Source: Bacillota bacterium (GTDB taxonomy: Bacteria; Bacillota; Clostridia; Christensenellales; UMGS416). From it: a stretch of 64,000 nucleotides of DNA. Within the stretch, counting starts at the first letter, position 1. Each line of letters begins with the position of its first letter. The notes below the pieces were generated by a model. That model had not been told where the DNA came from. It saw only the letters and a program-made list of their open reading frames with translations, and made no database searches. The translations under genes and the position numbers were made by a program. The stretch lies in assembly GCA_023421955.1 (NCBI GenBank), contig JAEZSE010000046.1, positions 62,001 to 126,000 of the forward strand, read 5' to 3'. Shown piece by piece: positions 40,716-49,302 of the stretch.

Positions 40716-41402
40716 ATGAGCCAGATCAAAACAGGTGCGCCCAGGCCCCTGCAGGTGGTCAGTTTTGAAGAGACAACTCATCGCATTGGCCGTGCTTGGT
40801 GTGCTATCGCTGTGGCCGTGATGCTGGCTGTGCCGCTGTCTGCCTGCATTTTTTTCAACGTCTGGCCGCCGATTGGCGGTTTGATGAAGGGCATCCTTTC
40901 TGTCTGTCTTGTCTATCTGCCAGTTGGCATCATTGAAGTGATCACTTATGCCCCAATGATCGGTGCCAATGGCACCTATCTGGCGTTTGTTACCGGCAAC
41001 ATTACCAACCTCAAGATCCCCTGCGCCTATAATGCAATGACCATCACTGACACAAAGCCTGGGTCCGCTGAGGGTGAGGTAATTTCCACGTTGGCTGTCG
41101 CGACATCCAGCATTGTGACGACGCTGTTGATCGTGATTGGTGTCGTGTTGCTTCTACCACTGCAGCCAGTGCTCACCAACCCAGTGCTCAAGCCGGCGTT
41201 TGACAATGTGATCCCGGCACTGTGTGGGGCGCTGGGTGTGTCAATTATTATGAAGAACTGGAAGCTCTCCATCGTGCCATCGGTTGCGATGCTCATTGCG
41301 TTCGCGTTTATTCCGGTTAGCATGCTGGGGATTATGATACCGGTAGCAGCGATCATCGCCATCGCTGCTGGCCGTGTGATGTACAAAAAGGGCATCCTGT
41401 AG
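40716..41402 (+). CDS. Partner membrane protein of the DUF5058 gene
   Basis: 228 residues with about six hydrophobic helices. A conspicuous polar stretch between helices two and three (APMIGANGTYLAFVTGNITNLKIPCA) contains Asn/Thr/Gly residues that could line a transport path. GGGAGGGG lies before the ATG. Translation is closely coupled to the upstream membrane gene and continues to the M20 peptidase eight bases downstream. No named family is recognised by eye. A two-component permease is the simplest reading, unproven. Confidence 0.72.
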   Translation: MSQIKTGAPRPLQVVSFEETTHRIGRAWCAIAVAVMLAVPLSACIFFNVWPPIGGLMKGILSVCLVYLPVGIIEVITYAPMIGANGTYLAFVTGNITNLKIPCAYNAMTITDTKPGSAEGEVISTLAVATSSIVTTLLIVIGVVLLLPLQPVLTNPVLKPAFDNVIPALCGALGVSIIMKNWKLSIVPSVAMLIAFAFIPVSMLGIMIPVAAIIAIAAGRVMYKKGIL

Positions 41403-41410
41403 GAGGCGCT

Positions 41411-42865
41411 ATGGAAATCATTCTTGTCATTGCTGCCCTACTCGGAATCCTGATTGCGGTGCTGCTGATTCGCGCCGCTCGATTTTCCGTGCCGGTTGCA
41501 CCAGATTGTGAACCGGCGCCGGTGACCGGTGACGCTGAAGCTGTAGCGGAGCGCTTATCCGGAGCGATCCGGTTCAAGACCATCTCCTTCCCCGAGCAGG
41601 AGCGGATAGACGGCTCTCAATTTTTCGGTCTGCAGGAGTACTTGAAAGCCAGCTATCCTCTTGTAGCCTCACGCCTGCAATGGGAGACCGTGAAGGATTA
41701 CAGCCTGCTGCTCAAGTGGTCGGGCAAGGGTGGGAGCAAGCTAACGGCGCTGCTGGCCCATCAGGATGTGGTTCCAGTGAATCCTGGCACCGAGAATGAT
41801 TGGACTTATGACGCGTATAGCGGCCATATCGATGACACCCAAGTATGGGGCCGCGGCACGATTGATATGAAAGGGCACCTGATCACCGTACTGGAAGCGG
41901 TGGAAGGTTTGTTGGCTGAAGGTTTCCAACCTCAGAGCGATGTTTATCTGTGCTTTGGCCACAACGAAGAAATTGTGAGCGCCGATAACAGCGGTGCAAA
42001 GAGCACCATGGAGCTGTTGCGGGCTCGTGGCATCAAGCTGGATCTGATCGTGGATGAAGGCGGCGTAGTGATCCCCGGCAAGCAAATGCTGGGTATGGAT
42101 GGCCTGGTGGCTGTTGTCGGCACAGCGGAAAAGGGCTATATGGATGTGCGGCTGACCTGCACACAGGATGGAGGACACTCCAGCCAGCCGCCCAAGTCAT
42201 CCGCGTTGGGCATCCTGGCCCGTGCTGTTACAAGAATCGAGCAATCGCAAGCCAAGGCCCGCCTGATTGGCACTGTGGAGACGATGCTGCTGACAGCCGG
42301 GCAGCGCATGGCATTTGGCCAGAGGCTGATTTTTGCCAACCTGTGGCTCTTTCGGCCTCTGCTGTTGAAGGTTCTTTCTGCCAAACCGCTCACCAATGCG
42401 TTGATTCGCACCACCCGCGCAGTCACGATGGCCAGCGGCAGCCCCGCGCCTAATGTGTTGCCGCAAAAGGCAGAAGTTACGGTGAATGTCCGCCTGCTGC
42501 CGGGTGATACGATGGAGGAGGAAATAGAGCGGCTGCGCGGCATTATCGCCGACGACCGGGTGGTGGTGGAGCCGATGAAGGGCAAAAACCCATCCAATGA
42601 ATCGCCCATCGATACCGACGGCTACCGCCTGATCAAGGAGACCTTGGAGAGGATGTATCCCGGTGTGGCGGTCGCGCCCTATCTGATGATAGGCGGCACT
42701 GACTCCTGTATGTATGAGCCGGTGTGCGAGAATATCTACCGCATCGCACCGTTTCTCATCGGCCAGGAGGAACTTAAAATGACACACGGCACCAACGAGC
42801 GCATCTCAAAAATCAATCTGCTGCGCGGTGCCGAGTTCTTCCGGAGTATTCTTCTAAAGAGATAA
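41411..42865 (+). CDS. M20 family metallopeptidase with an N-terminal membrane anchor (PM20D1/CPS1-like)
   Basis: 484 residues. One N-terminal helix (about 2-22) is followed by the di-zinc M20 domain: LLAHQDVVPV (His, Asp), GRGTIDMKG (bridging Asp), GHNEEI (Glu-Glu), and a late GTDSCMYEPV / MTHGTNERIS region with the last ligand histidine. The spacing and the DWTYDAYSGHIDDTQVWGRG block resemble carboxypeptidase S and PM20D1-type enzymes, which cleave dipeptides or N-acyl amino acids. The anchor would place the active domain outside or at the membrane. Its operon partners suggest hydrolysis coupled to transport. Confidence 0.88.
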   Translation: MEIILVIAALLGILIAVLLIRAARFSVPVAPDCEPAPVTGDAEAVAERLSGAIRFKTISFPEQERIDGSQFFGLQEYLKASYPLVASRLQWETVKDYSLLLKWSGKGGSKLTALLAHQDVVPVNPGTENDWTYDAYSGHIDDTQVWGRGTIDMKGHLITVLEAVEGLLAEGFQPQSDVYLCFGHNEEIVSADNSGAKSTMELLRARGIKLDLIVDEGGVVIPGKQMLGMDGLVAVVGTAEKGYMDVRLTCTQDGGHSSQPPKSSALGILARAVTRIEQSQAKARLIGTVETMLLTAGQRMAFGQRLIFANLWLFRPLLLKVLSAKPLTNALIRTTRAVTMASGSPAPNVLPQKAEVTVNVRLLPGDTMEEEIERLRGIIADDRVVVEPMKGKNPSNESPIDTDGYRLIKETLERMYPGVAVAPYLMIGGTDSCMYEPVCENIYRIAPFLIGQEELKMTHGTNERISKINLLRGAEFFRSILLKR

Positions 42866-42886
42866 TCAGAGGCCAGTAATTTGTGA

Positions 42887-42922
42887 AAAGCCGGGGTAAA
42901 TACGAACCCCGTCTTTTTCTTT
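42887..42922 (+). terminator. Terminator after the M20 peptidase gene
   Basis: AAAAGCCGGGGT / ACCCCGTCTTTTT hairpin with flanking A and T runs, 22 bases past the stop. The remaining gap up to murA (to 43084) is AT-rich and shows no gene. Confidence 0.7.
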
Positions 42923-43084
42923 GTTTGATTCAAAATTGCCAGCCACTCCCTTTGATGTTGTGATTTTCTTAAACATGATACCGTCACCAATTCAGGCAAT
43001 GATCCCAAAGTATACGAACCCATCCGCTGGCAAGAATGCTAATGGACGGGCTTTTTCGCCTGTTATATTACAGCGGGAGACGTT

Positions 43085-44335
43085 ATGTGTAATTATATCG
43101 TGAAAAAAAGCCCGCCGCTGTCGGGCACGGTAGAACTGAGCACATCCAAAAACAGTATGCTCCCCATTCTTGCAGCCTGCCTTTTGACCAGCGAGGAAGT
43201 TACGCTTCATAAAGTTCCCAACCTGACGGACGTGAGAATCATGCTTGATCTTCTGGTCTCTGTGGGCGCGAAGATCACCGCCTCCGATGAGGAAACCAGA
43301 ATCGATTGCAGCAATATCACTTCCAGAGAAGCGCCTGATGAGCTGGTACAGAAAATGCGAGCTTCCTTTTTACTAATGGGCCCGCTGCTGGCGCGGTTTG
43401 GCCGGGCCAAAGTGCCGCTGCCCGGTGGCTGTGACATCGGCACCAGGCCGGTGGATCTCCATTTAAAGGGTTTCCATGCCTTAGGGAGCACAATCAAGAC
43501 CTGCCAGGGCTCGTTGGTCGCAGAAGGCTCCATGTTGAAGGGCACGGCTGTTTATCTGGATTACCCAAGCGTGGGCAGCTCGGAGAACATCATCATGGCC
43601 GCTTCGTTGGCAGAAGGGGAGACAGTACTGATCAACGCAGCCCGTGAACCGGAGATTGTGGACCTGGCCAACTTCATCAATGCTATGGGCGGAAAAGTAC
43701 AGGGTGCCGGCACTGATATGATCCGTATCCGAGGGATGGCCCGCCTGCGCGGTTGCGAATACACACCCATTTCTGATCGCATTGAGGCCGGTACTCTAAT
43801 GGTAGCGGCAGCCTTGACTGGCGGTGATGTGACGCTGGAACGGGCGGTACCGGAACACCTGAGGCCAATTTCTGCAAAGCTCCGTGAAGGTGGAGCCGAT
43901 GTGTGGGAAGAAAGCAACTCCATCCGTGTGCGTGGGGCATGGAGGCCCCAAGCGGTAGACATCAAGACGATGCCCTGGCCCGGATTCCCGACCGACTTGC
44001 AGCCGCAGGCAATGGTGCTTTGCGCACTTTGCAAAGGGGTCTCGGTGATTACGGAGACTGTGTTTGAAAATCGGTTCATGCATGTGCCTGAGCTCAACCG
44101 TATGGGCGCTGAAATCCGCATTAAGGAACGAAGCGCCGTGATTGAAGGAGTGAGCAAGCTGTATGGGGCGACCATCAAGGCCACTGACCTCAGAGCCGGT
44201 GCGGCGCTAGTGCTTGCCGGCCTGGTGGCTGATGGAGAGACACACGTCACCCACAGTGACTACATCGACCGAGGATATGAGGATTTCGCTGGGAAGCTCC
44301 GCGCGCTTGGCGGCATCGTGGAGGTTCAGCCCTGA
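43085..44335 (+). CDS. murA: UDP-N-acetylglucosamine 1-carboxyvinyltransferase
   Basis: First committed enzyme of peptidoglycan synthesis, transferring enolpyruvate from PEP, 416 residues. The N-terminal STSKNSMLPILAACLL carries the Lys-Asn pair. The active-site loop has LPGGCDIGTRPVDLHL with the fosfomycin-reactive Cys near residue 118. PTDLQPQAMVLCAL and DLRAGAALVLAGL are further signatures. The first SKN is preceded by STS rather than the commoner GAK, as in some second MurA copies. It precedes spoIID, the same neighbourhood as in Bacillus subtilis. Confidence 0.96.
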   Translation: MCNYIVKKSPPLSGTVELSTSKNSMLPILAACLLTSEEVTLHKVPNLTDVRIMLDLLVSVGAKITASDEETRIDCSNITSREAPDELVQKMRASFLLMGPLLARFGRAKVPLPGGCDIGTRPVDLHLKGFHALGSTIKTCQGSLVAEGSMLKGTAVYLDYPSVGSSENIIMAASLAEGETVLINAAREPEIVDLANFINAMGGKVQGAGTDMIRIRGMARLRGCEYTPISDRIEAGTLMVAAALTGGDVTLERAVPEHLRPISAKLREGGADVWEESNSIRVRGAWRPQAVDIKTMPWPGFPTDLQPQAMVLCALCKGVSVITETVFENRFMHVPELNRMGAEIRIKERSAVIEGVSKLYGATIKATDLRAGAALVLAGLVADGETHVTHSDYIDRGYEDFAGKLRALGGIVEVQP

Positions 44336-44350
44336 GCAAGCATCCTTGTG

Positions 44351-44380
44351 TCATATCGACCACGCATCCGGATATACATA
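44351..44380 (+). promoter_or_regulatory. Candidate sigma-E type promoter of spoIID
   Basis: TCATATC (44351-44357), 15-base spacer, TATACATA (44373-44380). Compared with the mother-cell sigma-E consensus (about KMATATT, 14-15 bases, CATACANT), it differs at one -35 position and two -10 positions. It lies between murA and spoIID. Confidence 0.5.
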
Positions 44381-44404
44381 TACAAACCATGGATGCGGGG
44401 GAAT

Positions 44405-45424
44405 ATGAACGGCAGAAGAGCATTGCAAAAGCTATTGATCTGTTCGCTGCTGGCGGGCATTTTCGTGATGGTCGTAATGCGCATTGGTTATAACGACATC
44501 CACCGGCTCCAAGATATGGAGCCGGCTAATCCTTTTGAAGATTCAGGGCCTCCAATATTGAGTCTAACTGAAATCCATGAACAAACCACACTCAAGGTGG
44601 CTGTGGATGGAGAAATCATAGAGATGGGTCTGGAAGACTATGTCACAGGCGTGCTGGCGGCAGAGATGCCGGCATCCTTTTCCATAGAAGCGTTGAAAGC
44701 ACAGGCAGTCGCAGCGAGGACCCTGGCTGTATATAAAATCATGCATGGTGGTTGTTCGAGAAACCCCGGTGCTGATATCTGCGATGATTCCGGTCATTGC
44801 CAGGCTTATTTGACGGAGGCCGAGCAGAAAGCCAAATGGAAAACCGACTATGGCAAATACTCGAAAAAGCTGTTGGTAGCCGTGCAGGAGACAGCAGGGA
44901 AAATCATCACATATGAAGATAAACCTATCCTTGTACTTTTTCATGCCTCAAGTGCCGGATACACCGAGGATGTTGAAAACGTCTATTCCCAGGTGCTTCC
45001 GTATTTGCGAAGCGTGCCGAGCCCCGGCGAGAGTGCGGTTACCAGCCTTCTGTCCCAGGAAGAGTTTGACCGAGCATGGTTTGCATCCACGATCAACAAG
45101 GCATATCCTAAAGCAGAGCTGAAGGCGCAGCAATTGGAAAAGCAGATTGTTGTATCAAGCAGGTTCCCTTCCGGTCGGGTGAAGGTGCTGAAGTTGGGCG
45201 AAGTCACAATCTCCGGTGTGCAGTTTCGTCGGCTTGTCGATATCCGCTCAGCAAATTTTTCGATTACTTTCAATCGATACTCAGTGATTGTGACCTCTGA
45301 GGGTTATGGCCATGGCGTGGGCATGAGCCAGAATGGTGCGGAAGCGATGGCCCGTGAAGGAAACAACTATGTAGATATTCTTAAATATTACTACACAGGG
45401 GTAGAAATTGCGGGCATGAACTAG
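44405..45424 (+). CDS. spoIID: Stage II sporulation protein D
   Basis: Lytic transglycosylase of the engulfment machinery, anchored in the mother-cell membrane, 339 residues from ATG 44405. One N-terminal helix (about 10-25) is followed by the SpoIID domain with LEDYVTGVLAAEMPASFSIE and AVAARTLAVYKI (catalytic Glu in AAEMP), CQAYL, FHASSAGYTEDVENVY, and the C-terminal EGYGHGVGMSQNGAEAMA. GGGGGAA precedes the ATG; the longer frame from 44348 begins before the sporulation-type promoter. Its partner SpoIIQ-like gene follows. Confidence 0.95.
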   Translation: MNGRRALQKLLICSLLAGIFVMVVMRIGYNDIHRLQDMEPANPFEDSGPPILSLTEIHEQTTLKVAVDGEIIEMGLEDYVTGVLAAEMPASFSIEALKAQAVAARTLAVYKIMHGGCSRNPGADICDDSGHCQAYLTEAEQKAKWKTDYGKYSKKLLVAVQETAGKIITYEDKPILVLFHASSAGYTEDVENVYSQVLPYLRSVPSPGESAVTSLLSQEEFDRAWFASTINKAYPKAELKAQQLEKQIVVSSRFPSGRVKVLKLGEVTISGVQFRRLVDIRSANFSITFNRYSVIVTSEGYGHGVGMSQNGAEAMAREGNNYVDILKYYYTGVEIAGMN

Positions 45425-45540
45425 ACAGTACTTTATCAGTTTTGTAGCCAAGTCGTATAAAACTGAGGGTCTTATCACACTCTGATACAAGTTCTTATCG
45501 TACTTTGTTGGAATCATGAAAAGAAAACCTTTCATAATCC

Positions 45541-45569
45541 GTATTTTCATGCCGTTAGTGGAAATAATA
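45541..45569 (+). promoter_or_regulatory. Candidate sigma-F type promoter of the spoIIQ-like gene
   Basis: GTATT (45541-45545), 14-base spacer, GGAAATAATA (45560-45569). The -10 matches the forespore sigma-F pattern GGNRANANTW at every position; the -35 matches four of five. Confidence 0.55.
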
Positions 45570-45588
45570 CACCACAGGAGGTATGAAG

Positions 45589-46287
45589 ATGGAAAACAAA
45601 TCAAATGAAAAGAAACCTACCGATGGGCGGAGGGGCCGCATGAAGAAACTGATGAACAGATACGGCATCGCGGTAGCGCTGTTTGCCTGTGCTGCGATCG
45701 TGGCAGGCACATGGCTGTTTACCGATGGCAACCTGATGGGTGCCAAGCCAACGCCCACCCCGAAGCCCACGGCGACCAAAGTAGCTCCTGCTGCAAACAA
45801 TCAGTCGCAGCAGTTGCTTGACGCAATTAAGTCCGCCATGCCGTCACCACAAGCATCAGCTGCAGCCAAATTGATGCCAGACATGATTAAACCGGTAAAA
45901 GGCAACATCAACAAGAAGTTTGCCTATGACAATCTGGTATTCATGAAAACGCTCAACCAATGGTCCACGCATTTCGGCGTTGACATTGCCGGGAAAATCG
46001 GAGACGATGTCGTCGCATCGCTCAAGGGTACTGTTGAAAGCACTTACAAAGATCCGTTGTTGGGCAACTGCGTTAAGATCAAGAGTGATAATGATATCAT
46101 GTGCATCTATGCAGGTCTGGTTAACACAACCACAGTGAAAAAGGGCGATACCATCGAAGCCGGAGAGCTAATCGGTCAGATTGGCAACACAGCTTCCTGT
46201 GAAGCCACCGAAGATCCACATCTGCATTTCGAGGTTTGGTCGAAAGACACGCCCAAGAACCCGGAACCATACTTTATCACGAAGTGA
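45589..46287 (+). CDS. spoIIQ: SpoIIQ-like M23 family peptidase
   Basis: 232 residues. One N-terminal membrane helix (about 27-48), a Pro/Thr/Lys linker, and a C-terminal M23 domain (about 100-225). The zinc pattern looks complete: H-F-G-V-D in STHFGVDIAG and H-L-H in DPHLHFEVW. B. subtilis SpoIIQ lacks one ligand, whereas clostridial forms keep it. The forespore protein pairs with SpoIIIAH across the septum during engulfment. The position after spoIID and the sigma-F-like promoter support the assignment. AGGAGG favours ATG 45589 over 45583. Confidence 0.87.
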   Translation: MENKSNEKKPTDGRRGRMKKLMNRYGIAVALFACAAIVAGTWLFTDGNLMGAKPTPTPKPTATKVAPAANNQSQQLLDAIKSAMPSPQASAAAKLMPDMIKPVKGNINKKFAYDNLVFMKTLNQWSTHFGVDIAGKIGDDVVASLKGTVESTYKDPLLGNCVKIKSDNDIMCIYAGLVNTTTVKKGDTIEAGELIGQIGNTASCEATEDPHLHFEVWSKDTPKNPEPYFITK

Positions 46288-46301
46288 AGCATGAAAAACA
46301 A

Positions 46302-46345
46302 CTCTTTTGGCTCGGGTCAACACCGGGCCAAAAGAGATTTTCCGT
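46302..46345 (+). terminator. Terminator after the spoIIQ-like gene
   Basis: CTCTTTTGG (46302-46310) / CCAAAAGAG (46328-46336), with an inner CGG/CCG pairing, then ATTTT. Confidence 0.7.
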
Positions 46346-46364
46346 ATGTTTCAGAGATTTTTGA

Positions 46365-46393
46365 TTGACGAGCAATCGGCGAAAGATTAGAAT
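46365..46393 (+). promoter_or_regulatory. Promoter of the mreB-like gene
   Basis: -35 TTGACG (46365-46370), 17-base spacer, -10 TAGAAT (46388-46393). Confidence 0.65.
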
Positions 46394-46456
46394 ATATCAG
46401 AAGTGGATATGTATTGATCACAGCCGCTTGTATACAGAAATGAGGTATGTGAATAT

Positions 46457-47494
46457 ATGTGGGGTGTCCAGGATATCGGGATTGACCTTGGCACAGCCAG
46501 CGTGTTGGTGTATGTGAAAGGCAGGGGGATTGTTCTTCGCGAGCCATCTGTAGTCGCCATAGATAAGACAAATGGCCGCCTGCTGGCTGTGGGGGAAGAC
46601 GCCCGCAGGATGCTTGGCCGCACACCTGGAAACATTGTGGCGGTCCGCCCTTTACGTGAAGGCGTGATTTCCGATTATGGCTATACCGAAATGATGCTCC
46701 GGCATTTTCTGAACAAGGTGGTCGGCCGCAGGTTGTTTTTCAAGCCACGGGTCATGGTTTGTGTGCCCAGTGGTGTTACTGAGGTGGAAAAGCGCTCAGT
46801 CAAGGAAGCGACGCTTGACGCTGGTGCGAGCAAGACCTTTCTGATTGAGGAACCGATCGCAGCGGCCATTGGTGCAGGGATTGACATCAGCAAGCCGTAC
46901 GGCAGCATGATTGTGGACATTGGCGGCGGCACGACCGATATTGCTGTCATCTCACTGGGCGGCGCGGTTGTATCTGAATCCATTAAAGTTGCAGGCGACA
47001 AGTTTGACGATGCCATCGTCAGGTACATGAGGAAGAAACACAATCTCCTGATTGGTGAGCGCACAGCCGAGGACATGAAAATCAACATCGGTTCGGCATA
47101 TCAGCGCAAAGAACCGCAATATATGGAAGTCACTGGCCGCAACCTCATATCCGGCCTCCCCAAGACACTTACGATCAGTGCTGATGAGATGGTGGAGGCA
47201 CTGGAGGAAACGGTCCAAGCCGTGCTGGAAGCCGTCCACAGTGTGCTGGAACGCACACCCCCAGAGCTATCGGCAGATATTTATGACCACGGCATCGTGA
47301 TGACCGGTGGCGGATCGTTGCTCTATGGCTTGGACATGCGTATCCAGCAGCACACCAGGGTGCCATGCTATGTGGCGGAAGATGCTATTTCCTGTGTGGC
47401 CATTGGCACCGGAAAAGCATTGGAAGATTACGACAAATACATCATGTCCAACATGTCTCAACCATTCCGCGACTATTCGGTGAAGAAGTTTTAG
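46457..47494 (+). CDS. MreB/Mbl family rod-shape actin homologue
   Basis: 345 residues. Actin-fold motifs are DIGIDLGTASVLVYVKGRGIVLREPSVVA at the N-terminus (phosphate 1), MIVDIGGGTTDIAVISLGG near residue 155 (phosphate 2), and GIVMTGGGSLLYGL near residue 278 (adenosine site). It organises lateral wall synthesis. It lies downstream of spoIID-spoIIQ, where B. subtilis has spoIIID and mbl, which favours Mbl; sequence reading alone does not separate MreB, Mbl and MreBH. GAGGT lies ten bases before the ATG. Confidence 0.93.
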   Translation: MWGVQDIGIDLGTASVLVYVKGRGIVLREPSVVAIDKTNGRLLAVGEDARRMLGRTPGNIVAVRPLREGVISDYGYTEMMLRHFLNKVVGRRLFFKPRVMVCVPSGVTEVEKRSVKEATLDAGASKTFLIEEPIAAAIGAGIDISKPYGSMIVDIGGGTTDIAVISLGGAVVSESIKVAGDKFDDAIVRYMRKKHNLLIGERTAEDMKINIGSAYQRKEPQYMEVTGRNLISGLPKTLTISADEMVEALEETVQAVLEAVHSVLERTPPELSADIYDHGIVMTGGGSLLYGLDMRIQQHTRVPCYVAEDAISCVAIGTGKALEDYDKYIMSNMSQPFRDYSVKKF

Positions 47495-47509
47495 CTCTCG
47501 TCTCTCCAC

Positions 47510-47541
47510 GGCGCTGCTGCAAAGCGGCGCCTTTTCTATTT
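47510..47541 (+). terminator. Terminator after the mreB-like gene
   Basis: GGCGCTGCT / AGCGGCGCC with a GCAA loop, followed by TTTTCTATTT. Confidence 0.75.
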
Positions 47542-47572
47542 GATGGTATACTGTGCAGAAAGGCGATGGATT

Positions 47573-48064
47573 ATGCACTTGTTGGAAACATCGCGGCTTG
47601 TTTTTCGGTATTTTACAATGCACGATGCTGAAGCGGTTTGGCACTTGAGTCAGGAGGAAGATTACCGCAGGTGGCTTCCGGACCAGGTATACGCAAATCT
47701 GATGGAAGCGGAAAAGGCTTTGGCTAATTTGGCTTTACAGTACAATACGCGGGAACTGCCATATGTACTGGCGGTTGATAAAAAAGAAACCGGTGAACTG
47801 ATCGGCCATGTGGGCTTGAGCAGGATCTCCCAGGGAGTGGAAATCGGTTACGCAATCGGGCAGCGCTACCAGCAGCATGGATATGCTTCCGAAGCTGTAA
47901 CGGCCTTTTCCGACTGGATCAAGCAAGAGTTTGCTCTTGATCGAATTTATGGCATGGTGCGCTCAGACAACAGGCCATCACAAAGAGTGCTGGAAAAAGC
48001 CGGGTTCACCCGCCTGGCAAGGGGCGAAGTCATTCCGGCCGGAAATATGCTGTATGTGAAATGA
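47573..48064 (+). CDS. GNAT family N-acetyltransferase
   Basis: 163 residues. RimJ/RimL-type pattern: LLETSRLVFRYFTMHDAEAVW at the start, VEIGYAIGQRYQQHGYASEAVTAF (acetyl-CoA loop) near residue 90, and SDNRPSQRVLEKAGFTRLARG near residue 135. The acceptor is unknown. ATG 47573 gives the family-like N-terminus; an upstream in-frame start at 47540 lies in the mreB terminator tail and is rejected. Confidence 0.85.
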   Translation: MHLLETSRLVFRYFTMHDAEAVWHLSQEEDYRRWLPDQVYANLMEAEKALANLALQYNTRELPYVLAVDKKETGELIGHVGLSRISQGVEIGYAIGQRYQQHGYASEAVTAFSDWIKQEFALDRIYGMVRSDNRPSQRVLEKAGFTRLARGEVIPAGNMLYVK

Positions 48065-48072
48065 GAAGGTGA

Positions 48073-49101
48073 CTATCTCTTCGTGCGGGTGGGTTTCCTG
48101 CCATAACGGGCATGCAGCCATACAGCATATGCCAGCGGCCCCACAGGGATTGCCATCAGCCACCAAGCGCCAATGGGGGGCAGGCCTAACATGCCGTTCA
48201 GCAGCCACACAAACCCCGTGCATAGTAGCGTAACCCCGATGGCCATCGCAGCGGACACAGCAGCATGGCGGGCGGGGGAGACCAACCATAACGCAAGCAA
48301 GCCCACCAACGCGGACACGCTGGCGATCCAAGTCACTTCACTTGCGCCATTAACGTAAGGCACCAGCATCATAAACAGCATCGAAGCCAGGAGCCCGCAG
48401 ACTATTGGCGATATAGCAAAACCAAGCAATTTCTTGTAGATGCGGATAGGGTCCAGCAACTTGTTGAAATGTGAAATCTTGCCATGCTGCACTGTTTCAT
48501 AAACAGCGCGCATTGGCACTTCGACATAATCGATATGCTTCGTGCGGAAATCCAGCAGCATCACATTCTCATATTCAAAACGCTCGCCTGCGGTTTCCAT
48601 CAAGACCGGCAACACCTTCATCGGGAACGCTCTCAAGCCACATTGAGTGTCACCAAAGGCAAGCCCCGTCAACAATACAAACGCCAGCCGGGTGATGGTG
48701 TTGCCAAAAAGATTGAGTGCCGGCACTCTTGCTTCAAAAAACTTGCGCACACCCAGCACCACATGATCGGGGTTCGCAAGCATTGTGTCCGCAACCACCC
48801 GGATTGCGGATGGCTCATGCTGGCCGTCAGCGTCGCAGGTGATCACGCCGGCAGCGTCGTCCATATATTTCAACGTATAGTTGAAGCCTGTCTTCAGCGC
48901 TCGGCCTTTCCCTAAATTGACTGCGTGATGGATCACTGTGCAGCCGGAACGCTCCAGTTCGTCAAACACCGACAGGCATTCTTGCCTGCTGCCGTCATTG
49001 ATGATCAGGAAGCGCTCAAAGCCTTCTTTTCTGATGCTATCCACAACCTGCAGAAGCATTTGATCCGGATTGAGAGAGGGGATCATGATGACAACGTTCA
49101 T
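48073..49101 (-). CDS. Family 2 glycosyltransferase with C-terminal membrane helices
   Basis: 342 residues. The GT-A domain begins NVVIMIPSLNPDQ and contains LIINDGS, GKGRALKTGF and the metal site CDADGQHEPSA. FGDTQCGLRAFP is a dolichyl-phosphate-mannose-synthase-like signature. Four hydrophobic helices fill the last 110 residues. Such enzymes load a sugar on a lipid carrier or extend a wall glycan. GGAGTG lies before ATG ending at 49101; the longer frame from 49185 starts upstream of the promoter at 49130-49158. Confidence 0.87.
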   Translation of the reverse strand: MNVVIMIPSLNPDQMLLQVVDSIRKEGFERFLIINDGSRQECLSVFDELERSGCTVIHHAVNLGKGRALKTGFNYTLKYMDDAAGVITCDADGQHEPSAIRVVADTMLANPDHVVLGVRKFFEARVPALNLFGNTITRLAFVLLTGLAFGDTQCGLRAFPMKVLPVLMETAGERFEYENVMLLDFRTKHIDYVEVPMRAVYETVQHGKISHFNKLLDPIRIYKKLLGFAISPIVCGLLASMLFMMLVPYVNGASEVTWIASVSALVGLLALWLVSPARHAAVSAAMAIGVTLLCTGFVWLLNGMLGLPPIGAWWLMAIPVGPLAYAVWLHARYGRKPTRTKR

Positions 49102-49129
49102 CCAATCACTCCATGTGTTCGTCAAGGGT

Positions 49130-49158
49130 ATGATATAGTAGCACCCCGTTAAAGTCAA
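49130..49158 (-). promoter_or_regulatory. Promoter of the glycosyltransferase gene
   Basis: Minus-strand -35 TTGACT (49153-49158), 17-base spacer, -10 TATCAT (49130-49135). Confidence 0.6.
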
Positions 49159-49245
49159 ACAAATATTGGCATCACCAGTCTGCACAGAACTGAGGACAGG
49201 GATACTGGTTTGTTAGCCGTTCAAACAATGTTCAAAGCTCCTGCC

Positions 49246-49274
49246 TTGACTTTAGCTGTACTTTCCATGATAAT
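49246..49274 (+). promoter_or_regulatory. Promoter of the DUF512-der-plsY operon
   Basis: -35 TTGACT (49246-49251), 17-base spacer, -10 GATAAT (49269-49274). It places the start of the first gene at or after about 49281, supporting ATG 49303. Confidence 0.65.
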
Positions 49275-49302
49275 ATATCTACTTCGACACAGGCGGAAAA
49301 AC

